The position numbers and the translations under genes are program-made. The notes below the pieces were generated by a model. The model did no database searches. It was not told the DNA's origin and saw nothing but the letters and a program-made list of their open reading frames with translations. 45,506 bases of DNA from UBA3792 sp964426415. Its GTDB lineage: Bacteria; Bacillota; Clostridia; Christensenellales; CAG-138. The stretch is taken from assembly GCA_964426415.1 (NCBI GenBank), contig CAYRQM010000012.1, forward strand, positions 1 through 45,506, written 5' to 3'. Shown here one piece after another: positions 31,013-38,603 of this stretch; the first letter of the stretch is position 1; every line of letters starts with the position of its first letter.

Positions 31013-31041
31013 ATACTAACCGATGTTTCGCCGCTTGTCAA
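31013..31041 (-). promoter_or_regulatory. Promoter of the symporter leader
   Basis: On the minus strand TTGACA (31041-31036) and TAGTAT (31018-31013) are 17 bases apart. The -35 box contains the stop codon of the upstream acyltransferase gene. Confidence 0.85.
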
Positions 31042-31840
31042 CTCTTTTTTTCGTCGGGCTGTTCTTCGCGCTTGACATACTGCACAAAGGCGTAGGTGGA
31101 ATACTTGGCGACCTTTTCGGTGATGAACTGCTCACACTGCGCTTTGAGGGCGCGCTGGGCTGCCTTGGGCGAAAGCGCGGGATCGGGGAAGAACGGCTCG
31201 CTGAGGAACACCGTGCGCCGCGGCGTCTTGAAAAACGGCAGCCGCCGCTTTTGATAGGTGACGGCGACAGCGATGCAGGGCGCGTGAAACTGGACGGGAT
31301 AGCGGAACGCACCATCGCGGAACGGGCGGACAAAGGTGCAATACTGCCACAGATGCGCTTCGGGGAAGATGCTGATGCAGTTGTTCTCGTCGATGCGCTG
31401 CTTGACGGCGTCCAAGAACGCGGGCATGGCGGCAAGGGTTTGGGGGATGGGCACGGCGCCCAACGCCTGCACCAGCCAGCGATGCCTTTGATGGAAACGG
31501 TGTCGGGGCTGACCAGCACGAATGCACGCTTGGGGCACGCCACAATCGGCGCAAGGAAGGCGTCGGAAAAATGGGTGTGGTTGGCATAAAGGAAGTAGCC
31601 GTGCTTTTGAATGGACTTGCGCGCTTTGCGGTTTTTGACGCGGTAACCCGCCACGAGGTAGCAGTAGAACGATACCAAGGGCATGGCGATGCAGGTGTAC
31701 ACAAACCAAGACGTGACGCGCCAAGTGTGCCGCGTGGGGGCAAAGTCGAACTCCTTGCCGACGGTCTTGGCGTCGATGTGCGTGCCCGCGTAGTCCTCGT
31801 TGGCGGCGTCGGAATAGTAGACGATGCGTTCACGCGCCAT
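31038..31840 (-). pseudogene. Lysophospholipid acyltransferase (PlsC-like), frame-broken
   Basis: The product is a 1-acyl-glycerol-3-phosphate acyltransferase-like protein, but it needs two frames. The first frame runs from the ATG at 31840 through a membrane segment (WFVYTCIAMPLVSFYCYLVA), the catalytic HX4D motif ANHTHFSDAF and VSIKGIAGW. The second frame resumes with WLVQALGAVPIPQTLAAMPAF, the FPEAHLW motif, and continues to EEQPDEKKS. The switch lies near 31476-31486 and is explained by one missing base. A sequencing or assembly error and a genuine recent mutation are equally possible. It overlaps the glycosyltransferase upstream by 11 bases, suggesting joint glycolipid or phospholipid synthesis. 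Confidence 0.8.
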
Positions 31841-32984
31841 GGGAGTTGCCCTTTCGCCGCGCTGCGGTGGTGCGAATCATGTCCTCCATCGCCGCCATGC
31901 AGTTGTCAAAATCGTATTGCTGGGCGTAGCCCTGATAGCGCTTGCTGCACGCCGCACGTTCTTCGGGATGCTCGATCCAGTAGTCGATGCGGGCGGCCAA
32001 GTCGTCGGCGTCGTTGCAGCGGAACAAATTGCGCGCGTCCAAGGCAAAGAAGCGGGTGGCGCTGCGGGGCGAATCGCTGATGACGGGCACAAGCCCGCAG
32101 GAGATGGCCTCCAAACAGGCAATCGCTTCGATTTCGATTTCGGCGGGATGCACATAGAGATCGGCTGCGTTCAGCTCGTCCACCAACTCTTCCCGCGAGA
32201 AGAAACGGAAGATGGGCGGATTGGGCAGCTTGGACGCATAGCGGATGAGCTTTTTCTTTTGCGGGCCGTCGCCTGCAAATACAAGCTGAATCTTGTCCCG
32301 ATATTTGGAGCGCGCTGCGCCGCGAATGAGGACGCGATGCGATTTTTCTTTGCTCATGCGCCCCGTAAAGTGGATGACGAAGCGATCGGCAAATTCGGCG
32401 GGACGCGGCACGTCGCGCTTGCAAAACAGATGGTTGACGCCGTTGGAAATGACGTAATGGTTGGTGGGCTGTGCGATCGCCTTTTCGAAGGTGTCGCAAA
32501 TGAACTGCGTCGGATAATGGATGCAGTCCACATAGCGGTAGACGTTGTTCCAGATGGTGCGATAGAACAGGAAATTAACCAATCGCGCATTCATCAGGCA
32601 AATGTGGGTGGTGAAGTTCTCGGCTTGGCAATGGAAGCCCGCCGTGATGGGAATGTTGCTCGCCATCGCCATATGGATGGCCTTGCGGGACAGGGTAAAG
32701 GGCGTCATGATGTGCAGCGCGTCCGCACCGTCCAGCGCCCGTTCCAAAACGTGTACATCCGCCCGCGCCAAGATGACGCCATTTTCCGCAAGGTATGGAT
32801 CGAACGGCCAAAGGTGCAGCCGCGGGGTCACAAAATAGCCCGGCTCGTTTTGTTTGTCCTCATCGGGACAGACGACGCGCACGGTGTGCCCTTGTTCCGT
32901 TAGGTATCGAATCAGATTCAGCGCGGCGATCGTCGAACCGTTGTTGGCACGCCCCAAAACGTCGCATACAATCGCAATTGTCAT
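31830..32984 (-). CDS. GT4-family glycosyltransferase
   Basis: A 384-residue GT-B glycosyltransferase. The N-terminal Rossmann half starts MTIAIVCDVLGRANNGSTIAALNLIRYL, and the C-terminal half has VIHFTGRMSKEKSHRVLIRGAA, VFAGDGPQKKKL and the nucleotide-sugar EX7E-type motif IEIEAIACLEAISCGLVPVISD. Such enzymes make glucosyl- or mannosyl-diacylglycerols or other glycolipids at the membrane surface. The acyltransferase partner next door supports a lipid role. A promoter lies at 33008-33035. Confidence 0.92.
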   Translation of the reverse strand: MTIAIVCDVLGRANNGSTIAALNLIRYLTEQGHTVRVVCPDEDKQNEPGYFVTPRLHLWPFDPYLAENGVILARADVHVLERALDGADALHIMTPFTLSRKAIHMAMASNIPITAGFHCQAENFTTHICLMNARLVNFLFYRTIWNNVYRYVDCIHYPTQFICDTFEKAIAQPTNHYVISNGVNHLFCKRDVPRPAEFADRFVIHFTGRMSKEKSHRVLIRGAARSKYRDKIQLVFAGDGPQKKKLIRYASKLPNPPIFRFFSREELVDELNAADLYVHPAEIEIEAIACLEAISCGLVPVISDSPRSATRFFALDARNLFRCNDADDLAARIDYWIEHPEERAACSKRYQGYAQQYDFDNCMAAMEDMIRTTAARRKGNSHGA

Positions 32985-33007
32985 AATCCCTTCCTTATCA
33001 CAACCCC

Positions 33008-33035
33008 ATTATACAGGAAAAATAAAATAACGCAA
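33008..33035 (-). promoter_or_regulatory. Promoter of the glycosyltransferase-acyltransferase operon
   Basis: On the minus strand TTGCGT (33035-33030) and TATAAT (33013-33008) are separated by 16 bases. Confidence 0.75.
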
Positions 33036-33058
33036 CCCCTTGTGCACCAAAAAGCGGA

Positions 33059-33079
33059 ATAGACCGCGCCGCGGTCTAT
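33059..33079. repeat. Perfect 10-base-arm palindrome
   Basis: ATAGACCGCG and CGCGGTCTAT flank one C. The palindrome stands 24 bases upstream of the glycosyltransferase promoter and could be an operator or a hairpin. The rest of 33080-33287 holds nothing else I can support. Confidence 0.6.
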
Positions 33080-33287
33080 CCATGCCTGTTTTATAGGGGG
33101 GAGGAAATGAAAGGTGGGGTATCCTTTCACATACAACACCAAAGGATGCGGTGTTTGGTTGCAAGCAAAACAAAAAACGTCGCAAAATTGGGAAATTCCA
33201 AAAAGGATGGCGGCAGCGTCCGCACGTTGTGCAGAAAGCGGAAAAAAGGCACGGGCGGTGTTCTTGGAAAATTGCATGGATTTGTGC

Positions 33288-33316
33288 TTGACATCCAACG
33301 GCGGCTGTTGTAAAAT
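33288..33316 (+). promoter_or_regulatory. Promoter of tRNA-Val
   Basis: TTGACA at 33288-33293 and TAAAAT at 33311-33316 with a 17-base spacer, 9 bases before the tRNA. Confidence 0.85.
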
Positions 33317-33325
33317 AATGCCCAC

Positions 33326-33402
33326 GGGGATGTAGCTCAGTTGGTTAGAGCGCTGTGTTCACATCGCAGAGGTCCACGGTTCGAGCCCGTGCATCCCTAC
33401 CA
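33326..33402 (+). tRNA. tRNA-Val (anticodon CAC)
   Basis: A 77-base cloverleaf: acceptor GGGGATG with CATCCCT (first pair G-U), D arm GCTC/GAGC, anticodon stem CTGTG/CGCAG with loop TTCACAT, T arm CACGG-TTCGAGC-CCGTG, and an encoded ACCA end. The anticodon CAC reads the valine codon GTG. Confidence 0.95.
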
Positions 33403-33408
33403 CCAAAG

Positions 33409-33443
33409 CGCACGTTTGTCGTTCGGCAAAGGTGCGTTTTTTT
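33409..33443 (+). terminator. Terminator of tRNA-Val
   Basis: CGCAC-TTTG pairs with CAAA-GTGCG with one internal mismatch, followed by seven T residues. Confidence 0.8.
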
Positions 33444-33480
33444 GTTCTCAAAAAAACACGTCGATCCTTGAAAATTGTGC

Positions 33481-33508
33481 TTGCATTTCTGCAGAAAGCG
33501 AGTATGAT
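33481..33508 (+). promoter_or_regulatory. Promoter of the ATP-grasp gene
   Basis: TTGCAT at 33481-33486 and TATGAT at 33503-33508 with a 16-base spacer. Confidence 0.65.
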
Positions 33509-33541
33509 GCATCTTATCAAAATGATTAGAGGAGAAGACAC

Positions 33542-34564
33542 ATGGATGATGATTTGGATGTTCCGCTTCGGCGCAAGGTAATTGCGCTGGTCTACAATCT
33601 CAAGAAAAACATTGCTTCCGCCGCAGTTGATGCAGAGGCGGAGTTGGATTCGATCGAGACGGTGCAGGCGCTGACCCGCGTGTTCGAGAGCAAGGGCTTG
33701 AGCGTTCTTCCGCTCGAAGCGGACACGCATTTTTCTGAGCGCATCGCCGCCGCCGCCGTAGATTTGGTGTTTAACATTGCCGAGGGGATTCACGGACGCG
33801 GGCGGGAGGCACAGATTCCCGCGATCCTCGATATGCTGGACATTCCCTACGTCGGCTCCGACGCCACCGCACTGGGACTGTCGCTTGACAAGGCGATGAC
33901 CAAGCGCATGGTGGCTTCCTATCACATCAAAACGCCCCATGCCGTGCTGGCTTGCCCCAACGAGCCGCTGCACCTTGGCGGGCTTTCGTTTCCGCTGATT
34001 GTAAAGCCCAACGCGGAAGGCTCCGGCAAGGGCATCGGCGAAAACAGCGTCGTGCGCGACCGCAAGCAATTGGAAGCGCTGCTTGCACATTCCTTCGCGC
34101 TCTACCATGAGCCGATGCTGATTGAATCCTACATCGCGGGCCGCGAATTTACGGTGGGCGTGCTGGGCAACGGCGAGAACCTGCGCGTCTTCGAGCCAAT
34201 GGAAATCGAGTTTCTGAAGCCCACACAGGATTCCTACACGGTATATAGCTACAAAGTCAAGCAAGAATATCAGCATTTCGTCCGTTATCACTGCCCTGCC
34301 GAGATTTCGGCGACGGTGCGCGAAACCTTGCTGCGCGATGCGAAACGGGTGTTTCGCTGCCTTGGCTGTCAAGACTTTGCGCGGGTGGATTTTCGCGTGG
34401 CGGAGGACGGCACGGTCTACTTCATCGAGATCAACCCGCTGCCGGGGCTTGCACCGCAGTACAGCGACTACCCGATGCTGGCTGCGTTTTGCGGCGTCTC
34501 CTACGACGCGCTCATCTACGAGATTCTTTTGGCAGGCGCGAAGCGCTTGGGGCTGTCCCTGTAA
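33542..34564 (+). CDS. D-alanine-D-alanine ligase-like ATP-grasp protein
   Basis: A 340-residue ATP-grasp ligase related to Ddl. Visible are LVFNIAEGIHGRGREAQIPAILDMLDIPYVGSD (substrate loop), SLDKAMTKRMVASYHIKTP, FPLIVKPNAEGSGKGIGENSVV (ATP-binding grasp), ESYIAGREFTVGVLG and VYFIEINPLPGLAPQYSDYP (metal-binding Asn/Glu). The substrate loop reads AEGIHGRGRE, unlike the usual Ddl HGxxGED, and matches a Ddl-like subgroup. Dipeptide ligation for the cell wall is likely, but another amino-acid ligation is possible. AGAGGAGA precedes the ATG, and a terminator follows. Confidence 0.88.
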   Translation: MDDDLDVPLRRKVIALVYNLKKNIASAAVDAEAELDSIETVQALTRVFESKGLSVLPLEADTHFSERIAAAAVDLVFNIAEGIHGRGREAQIPAILDMLDIPYVGSDATALGLSLDKAMTKRMVASYHIKTPHAVLACPNEPLHLGGLSFPLIVKPNAEGSGKGIGENSVVRDRKQLEALLAHSFALYHEPMLIESYIAGREFTVGVLGNGENLRVFEPMEIEFLKPTQDSYTVYSYKVKQEYQHFVRYHCPAEISATVRETLLRDAKRVFRCLGCQDFARVDFRVAEDGTVYFIEINPLPGLAPQYSDYPMLAAFCGVSYDALIYEILLAGAKRLGLSL

Positions 34565-34579
34565 TCGCACAAAAAGCAA

Positions 34580-34616
34580 ACCTCGGTCGTGTCAAAGCGA
34601 CCGAGGTGTTTGTTTT
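34580..34616 (+). terminator. Terminator after the ATP-grasp gene
   Basis: ACCTCGGTCG pairs perfectly with CGACCGAGGT, followed by GTTTGTTTT. It may also help to stop the convergent membrane-protein transcript. Confidence 0.85.
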
Positions 34617-34641
34617 GGAAAAGGGAAGGGGATCGGCGCAA

Positions 34642-35139
34642 TCAGGAGGGAACGTCTTGCAGCGCCGCCTTTGGCTTTCGAAACTCGGCGTATGGGTCGA
34701 TGTGGGACAGACGCCGGCTTGCCGCCATCAACAATGGCAGCGCGGTAAGGAACAGCGACCAATAAAAGAACGGTTGCTGCAAGCAGTCGGCGCCATCACG
34801 CAGCACGATCAAAACGATCCAAACAAGAAAGCATCCGCCGCACAGCAGCAGCGGCAGCGTGTAAAGACCCGTCTTTTTGCGGATTGGCTTTCGAAAGAGC
34901 AACAGCAGCACACACAGCGCCAGCGTACCGAGCAGGATGTAATCGAGGACGGAAAGAGGCAGGTTCGTGAAATAGGACTCGATCAAAACATTCGCCGCCG
35001 CCATCACACAAAACGCCAGTAAAAGCCATTCTGCCACTTGGAACATCCGTCCGCCAAATGCGCTTTTGTTGCGATTCAGATCTGCGATTATGCAGCTTAT
35101 GGCAAAGAGAACCAGCAGTACATGCGCGACAAGAAACAC
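34642..35139 (-). CDS. Small multi-span membrane protein of unknown function
   Basis: A 165-residue protein with about five hydrophobic segments (LLVLFAISCII, VAEWLLLAFCVMAAANVLI, SVLDYILLGTLALCVLLLLF, GLYTLPLLLCGGCFLVWIVLIVL and WSLFLTALPLLMAA). I do not recognise the family. The best start is GTG at 35139 behind GAGGA, but this lies in the 55-base stretch repeated on both sides of the N gap, so the N-terminus is uncertain and may be cut by the contig end. Confidence 0.65.
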   Translation of the reverse strand: MFLVAHVLLVLFAISCIIADLNRNKSAFGGRMFQVAEWLLLAFCVMAAANVLIESYFTNLPLSVLDYILLGTLALCVLLLLFRKPIRKKTGLYTLPLLLCGGCFLVWIVLIVLRDGADCLQQPFFYWSLFLTALPLLMAASRRLSHIDPYAEFRKPKAALQDVPS

Positions 35140-35170
35140 AATGTCCTCAAACGGAACCCGGCCAAAATCC
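35116..35170. repeat. 55-base direct repeat, left flank of the gap
   Basis: These 55 bases are identical to 35271-35325 on the other side of the N run. Exactly 55 shared bases is the signature of contigs overlapping by one assembler k-mer. Confidence 0.9.
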
Positions 35171-35270
35171 NNNNNNNNNNNNNNNNNNNNNNNNNNNNNN
35201 NNNNNNNNNNNNNNNNNNNNNNNNNNNNNNNNNNNNNNNNNNNNNNNNNNNNNNNNNNNNNNNNNNNNNN
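35171..35270. other. Assembly gap (100 N)
   Basis: A run of 100 N of unknown true length joins two contigs. The identical 55-base flanks suggest that the real gap may be zero or negative, or that a repeated domain of the surface protein collapsed here. Confidence 0.98.
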
Positions 35271-35325
35271 CAGTACATGCGCGACAAGAAACACAATGTC
35301 CTCAAACGGAACCCGGCCAAAATCC
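35271..35325. repeat. 55-base direct repeat, right flank of the gap
   Basis: Identical to 35116-35170. On this side it codes in frame for QYMRDKKHNVLKRNPAKI, leading into the surface protein. Confidence 0.9.
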
Positions 35326-35842
35326 TGCGCTGCGTCATCGGCTCCGAAACCATCACGCCGTGCACCCACGGCCCGCGCTACACCTATGTGCTGGATACGG
35401 ACGGGATCGACGTGGGGGCGGATTACCTCATCGTCCTCAACAACGGCGCAGCGCTGCGCGCCATCGGCGATACGGGCTCCACGCAATCCGACATTACCGG
35501 AATTTACCCGTGCAGGTGTCCGAAAGCACCACCCTTGTGCCCACCATCACGGGCGATTTCGACAACTATCTGTATCGGTTCACGTCCACGAGCACTTCCG
35601 CCATCCGACATGTGGCGAGCGGGAAATATCTGTATTCCAACGCCAAAAACGCGCTGAGCCTGTACACATCTGCGCTCCAGTACACCATATCCTCGAGCGC
35701 CGGCTTGTATTCCTTCTACGTCAGAAAAGGAAACAGGATGCAGTACATCGCGCTGCACGCGAATACCAATCTCTTCTCCTTTGTGTATGATGACAGCTTA
35801 ACAAGCGGCAACGAAGCATTTGCGCTGTACCGCCGCGTCGAA

Positions 35843-36091
35843 TCCACCCCGACGCCCACCATCGCGCCCACGGCAACGCCGACGCCTGTACCCACCGCAA
35901 CGCCTACCGTAAAGCCCACCGCAACGCCGACCCCGACGCCGACCCCGACGCCGACGCCTACCGTAAAGCCCACCGCAACGCCGACGCCGACGCCCACGCC
36001 GACCCCAACGCCAACCCCGACGCCGACGCCGACGCCCACCGCAACGCCTACTGCAACGCCCACGGCGACGCCGACCGAAACCGCCACGGCA
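35843..36091 (+). repeat. Thr-Pro low-complexity coding repeats
   Basis: Repeated ACGCCGACCCC-like units encode TPTPTP and TVKPTATPT runs. They form an extended linker between two surface domains and are prone to slippage and misassembly. Confidence 0.9.
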
Positions 36092-36499
36092 GGTACGGGC
36101 ACAGGCATTACGATCAAGCAGGGGACGCCCTCCTACTATTATGTCTATACCGCAGGTGTTCTGAGCGGCATAAGGGGGTATTACGTTTTGACGACGGACG
36201 GCACCGTCAGCGGAACGTACACCATCACATTCCCCACCACGCCGTACAGCAGCTACTACGGCCAATACCCGTCCGCGTCGTTCGAGGTCACCTTGGAGCC
36301 GAACAAAACGTACAACTTCTCCTATGAGTACGCCGTCCATAGCGGCAGCAGCACCATGAACCACACGCTGTCCGTAGCGGGCGCAAACGGAACCGCCACA
36401 CTGACCTTCCGCAATCCAAGCGGCTACTACTTGGTTGCGCTGCAGCAAGAATCCCGCTTTGCCATCGGTGCAGGCACATAACCCACACGGCACATCCTT

Positions 36500-36530
36500 C
36501 GCCGCTCCCATCCTTGGGGGCGGCGCTTTT
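36500..36530 (+). terminator. Terminator after the surface protein
   Basis: CGCCGCTCCC pairs with GGGGGCGGCG (one T-G pair) around a 6-base loop, followed by CTTTT. Confidence 0.8.
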
Positions 36531-36686
36531 CATTTCCAATCGCCAACCCAAAAGAAAACGCGGGAATAATCCGAGCACATGACGAAACGTGCCATGCAGG
36601 GTGAGACATATTTGTCCCACCCCGTTTGCGCATCCCTGCTTTGACAAACGTCGCGGAATCTGCCATTTATTCGCAGTCGCACGCTG

Positions 36687-36715
36687 TTGATACGCGAATT
36701 ATCGAATGGTATACT
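36687..36715 (+). promoter_or_regulatory. Promoter of the SipW-fibre-sortase operon
   Basis: TTGATA at 36687-36692 and TATACT at 36710-36715 with a 17-base spacer. An imperfect inverted repeat, GGGTG-GACA-TATT-TGTC-CACCC, lies upstream near 36600-36624 and could be an operator. The rest of 36531-36686 shows nothing else I can support. Confidence 0.75.
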
Positions 36716-36779
36716 TGTAACAATACAAAATAGACCAATAGATTGCGCGAAATATGGCAAATATCCAAGGGAGGACGCC

Positions 36780-37334
36780 ATGCGGGAACAGGCAGAAGAA
36801 GCGAAGCAAACGAAGAAAGGCAAGCGTGTGGCGGGCGTCGTGTCCACGGTTTTTGTGGTGCTGGTGGTGGGGCTGGCGGTCTTGATGCTGGGCGTGCGGG
36901 TGGTGGGGTTACAGCCGTATGCCGTGCTGTCCGGCTCGATGGAGCCGCAGATTCCCGTTGGTGCGCTGCTGTACGTCAAGCCGTGCAGCGCGGACGACGT
37001 GGCGGTGGGCGACGTGATTACGTTCGTGCTGAACGAAGACTTGATGACTGCGACGCATCGGGTGGTGGCAATCGACACGGAAGCGGGCACGTTTACCACC
37101 AAGGGCGACGCCAACGAAACCGAGGACGGCGCGCCTGTCTCGTTTCAAAATCTCATCGGCAAGCCGCTGTTTGCCATTCCGCTCGTTGGGTATCTGTCTG
37201 CGTATTTGTCCACTTGGACGGGAAAGATTGTGGGCATTGGGACGGTTCTGTTGCTTTTGTTGATTCTGTTTTTGCCGGAGCGCATCTTTTTCGGCAAACG
37301 CAGACCCGTTCGCGCATCGGCGAACGCCAAGTAG
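36780..37334 (+). CDS. sipW: Signal peptidase I, SipW (ER-like) type
   Basis: A 184-residue membrane peptidase of the SipW/S26B type, with an N-terminal helix (residues 19-40) and a C-terminal helix (GKIVGIGTVLLLLLILFL). The catalytic Ser is in VLSGSMEPQIPVG, followed by VGDVITFVL and ATHRVVAID; the His replaces the lysine of ordinary signal peptidases. TKGDANETEDG completes the family boxes. Such enzymes process TasA/camelysin-type fibre precursors, four of which follow. AAGGGAGG precedes the ATG. Confidence 0.95.
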   Translation: MREQAEEAKQTKKGKRVAGVVSTVFVVLVVGLAVLMLGVRVVGLQPYAVLSGSMEPQIPVGALLYVKPCSADDVAVGDVITFVLNEDLMTATHRVVAIDTEAGTFTTKGDANETEDGAPVSFQNLIGKPLFAIPLVGYLSAYLSTWTGKIVGIGTVLLLLLILFLPERIFFGKRRPVRASANAK

Positions 37335-37388
37335 GGATTTCCCCAAGTGGGTTTCCAAATATACCGGTTTGCAGTAAGGAGTGAAAAC

Positions 37389-37928
37389 ATGAAGAAGAAA
37401 CTGGTTCTATCCGCGGTTGCGGTGCTGGTGGTTGCGATGCTTGCCGTCGCGGGCACACTGGCATGGCTGACCGCACAGACCGACGCGGTGCGCAACGTCT
37501 TTACGGTTGGCAACATCGATTTGGCGCTGACCGAGACGACGGGCACAAGCTACCACATGGTTCCCGACGTGGAGATCGACAAGGACCCCACCGTGACCGT
37601 CTTGGGCGGCAGCGAATCGTGCTGGGTCTTTGTCCAAGTGGACAAGTCTGCCACCTTTGACGCGTACCTCGACAGCTCCATCGACGCGGGCTGGACGCTT
37701 TTGGAAACGGGCGTCTACTACCGCTTGGTGGATACGTCCGACGTCGATCAATCGTTTGCGGTGCTGACGGGCAATCAAATCGTCACCAAGAGCACGGTGA
37801 CAAAAGCGGACATGGACGCGCTGGAAGCGGAAGGCGCGATTCTGCCCGAAATTACCTTCACTGCATATGCCATCCAGTCTGCCAAGTTCGATACGGCGGC
37901 GGCAGCTTGGGCGGTTTTGCATCCATAA
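37389..37928 (+). CDS. SipW-dependent TasA/camelysin-like protein 1
   Basis: A 179-residue secreted protein. It begins with a SipW-type signal (MKKKLVLSAVAVLVVAMLAV, then AGTLAWLTAQTDAVRNVFTVGNID), in which the FTVGN motif after the cleavage region is diagnostic. The mature part is a beta-rich jelly-roll type domain with ESCWVFVQVDKSATF and EITFTAYAIQSAKFDTAAAAW. TasA-family proteins polymerise into fibres of the biofilm matrix or cell surface. AAGGAG precedes the ATG, 54 bases after sipW. Confidence 0.88.
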   Translation: MKKKLVLSAVAVLVVAMLAVAGTLAWLTAQTDAVRNVFTVGNIDLALTETTGTSYHMVPDVEIDKDPTVTVLGGSESCWVFVQVDKSATFDAYLDSSIDAGWTLLETGVYYRLVDTSDVDQSFAVLTGNQIVTKSTVTKADMDALEAEGAILPEITFTAYAIQSAKFDTAAAAWAVLHP

Positions 37929-37946
37929 AGAAACGGAGGAAAAAAC

Positions 37947-38534
37947 ATGAAAAGAAAATGGATTCTTGTCGCAGGCGCGGCGCTGCTGGTTTCGGTGATG
38001 GCGATGGGGCTGACCCTTGCCTTCCTGCGCGATCAGAAGCAGGTCACCAACACCTTTACCGTGGGCAACGTCAAAATCACGCTCACCGAGCCGCTTTGGG
38101 AACAGCCCGAAACGGTGGAACCGGGCGTCGCATATGCGAAAGACCCGACCGTCACCAACGTCGGCGCGAACGACGCATGGATTCGCGTGAACGTCACGGT
38201 GTCCGATTGGGCAGCGTTTCAGACAGCGGCAGCCGCACATGGGCTGACCGACCTTGGCGCCATCTTCGGCGGCCATGACGAAGCGCTTTGGACACGCGCC
38301 GCCATCATCGAGAATGCGGACGACACGGTGACCTATTCCTACTACTACAACACCATCCTTGCGGCGGGTGCAACCACGGGCGCGCTCTTTACAAGCGTCA
38401 CCGTTCCCGCCTTGTTCACAAGCGAAGAGATGGAAGCGTTGGGAAACGACTTCTCCATCACCATTACGGCAGATGCGATCCAGGCAAGCGGCTTCTTGAC
38501 GCCTGCGGATGCGTTTGCAGCATTTGACGCCTAA
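37947..38534 (+). CDS. SipW-dependent TasA/camelysin-like protein 2
   Basis: A 195-residue paralogue of the preceding gene. The signal part is LLVSVMAMGLTLAFLRDQKQ, followed by VTNTFTVGNVKITLTEPLW. The mature domain contains VTNVGANDAWIRVNVTVSDW and DFSITITADAIQASGFLTPADAFAAF, closely parallel to protein 1. Presence of several different subunits suggests a hetero-polymer or distinct major and minor subunits. ACGGAGG precedes the ATG. Confidence 0.88.
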   Translation: MKRKWILVAGAALLVSVMAMGLTLAFLRDQKQVTNTFTVGNVKITLTEPLWEQPETVEPGVAYAKDPTVTNVGANDAWIRVNVTVSDWAAFQTAAAAHGLTDLGAIFGGHDEALWTRAAIIENADDTVTYSYYYNTILAAGATTGALFTSVTVPALFTSEEMEALGNDFSITITADAIQASGFLTPADAFAAFDA

Positions 38535-38551
38535 TTCGCGTCGTATCGTGT

Positions 38552-38577
38552 GCGTCGCTTGCCAATGCGGGCGACGC
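38552..38577 (+). other. Intercistronic hairpin
   Basis: GCGTCGC pairs with GCGACGC around a 12-base loop between fibre genes 2 and 3. There is no T-run, so it may stabilise or process the message and set subunit ratios. Confidence 0.5.
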
Positions 38578-38603
38578 CACCCCATTTTCAGGAGGGCAAG
38601 CAA

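Larger units (their letters stand above)
35271..36481 (+). pseudogene. Surface protein with Thr/Pro linker, 5'-incomplete and frame-broken
   Basis: The readable part starts inside the protein and needs two frames. The first frame gives a beta-rich domain (YTYVLDTDGIDVGADYLIVLNNGAALRAIGDTGSTQSDITGI) to about 35504. The second frame continues PVQVSESTTLVPTITGDFDNYLYRFTSTSTSAIRHV and YRRVESTPTP, then about 80 residues of Thr/Pro repeats and a final beta-rich domain ending RFAIGAGT. A missing T in the TTT run at 35503-35505 would restore one frame. No signal peptide or anchor motif is seen; the N-terminus is lost at the gap. It is probably a secreted or wall-associated adhesin-like protein. Confidence 0.7.

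Noticed and set aside
33107..33313. A 68-codon plus-strand frame with GGGGGGAGG before the ATG
   Set aside because: The ribosome site is too close to the ATG, the product is Lys/Arg-rich with no domain, and the frame ends inside the tRNA-Val promoter.
35843..36091. A tandem DNA repeat with a non-coding role
   Set aside because: The repeats stay in frame and encode a Thr/Pro linker of the surface protein, which is explanation enough.
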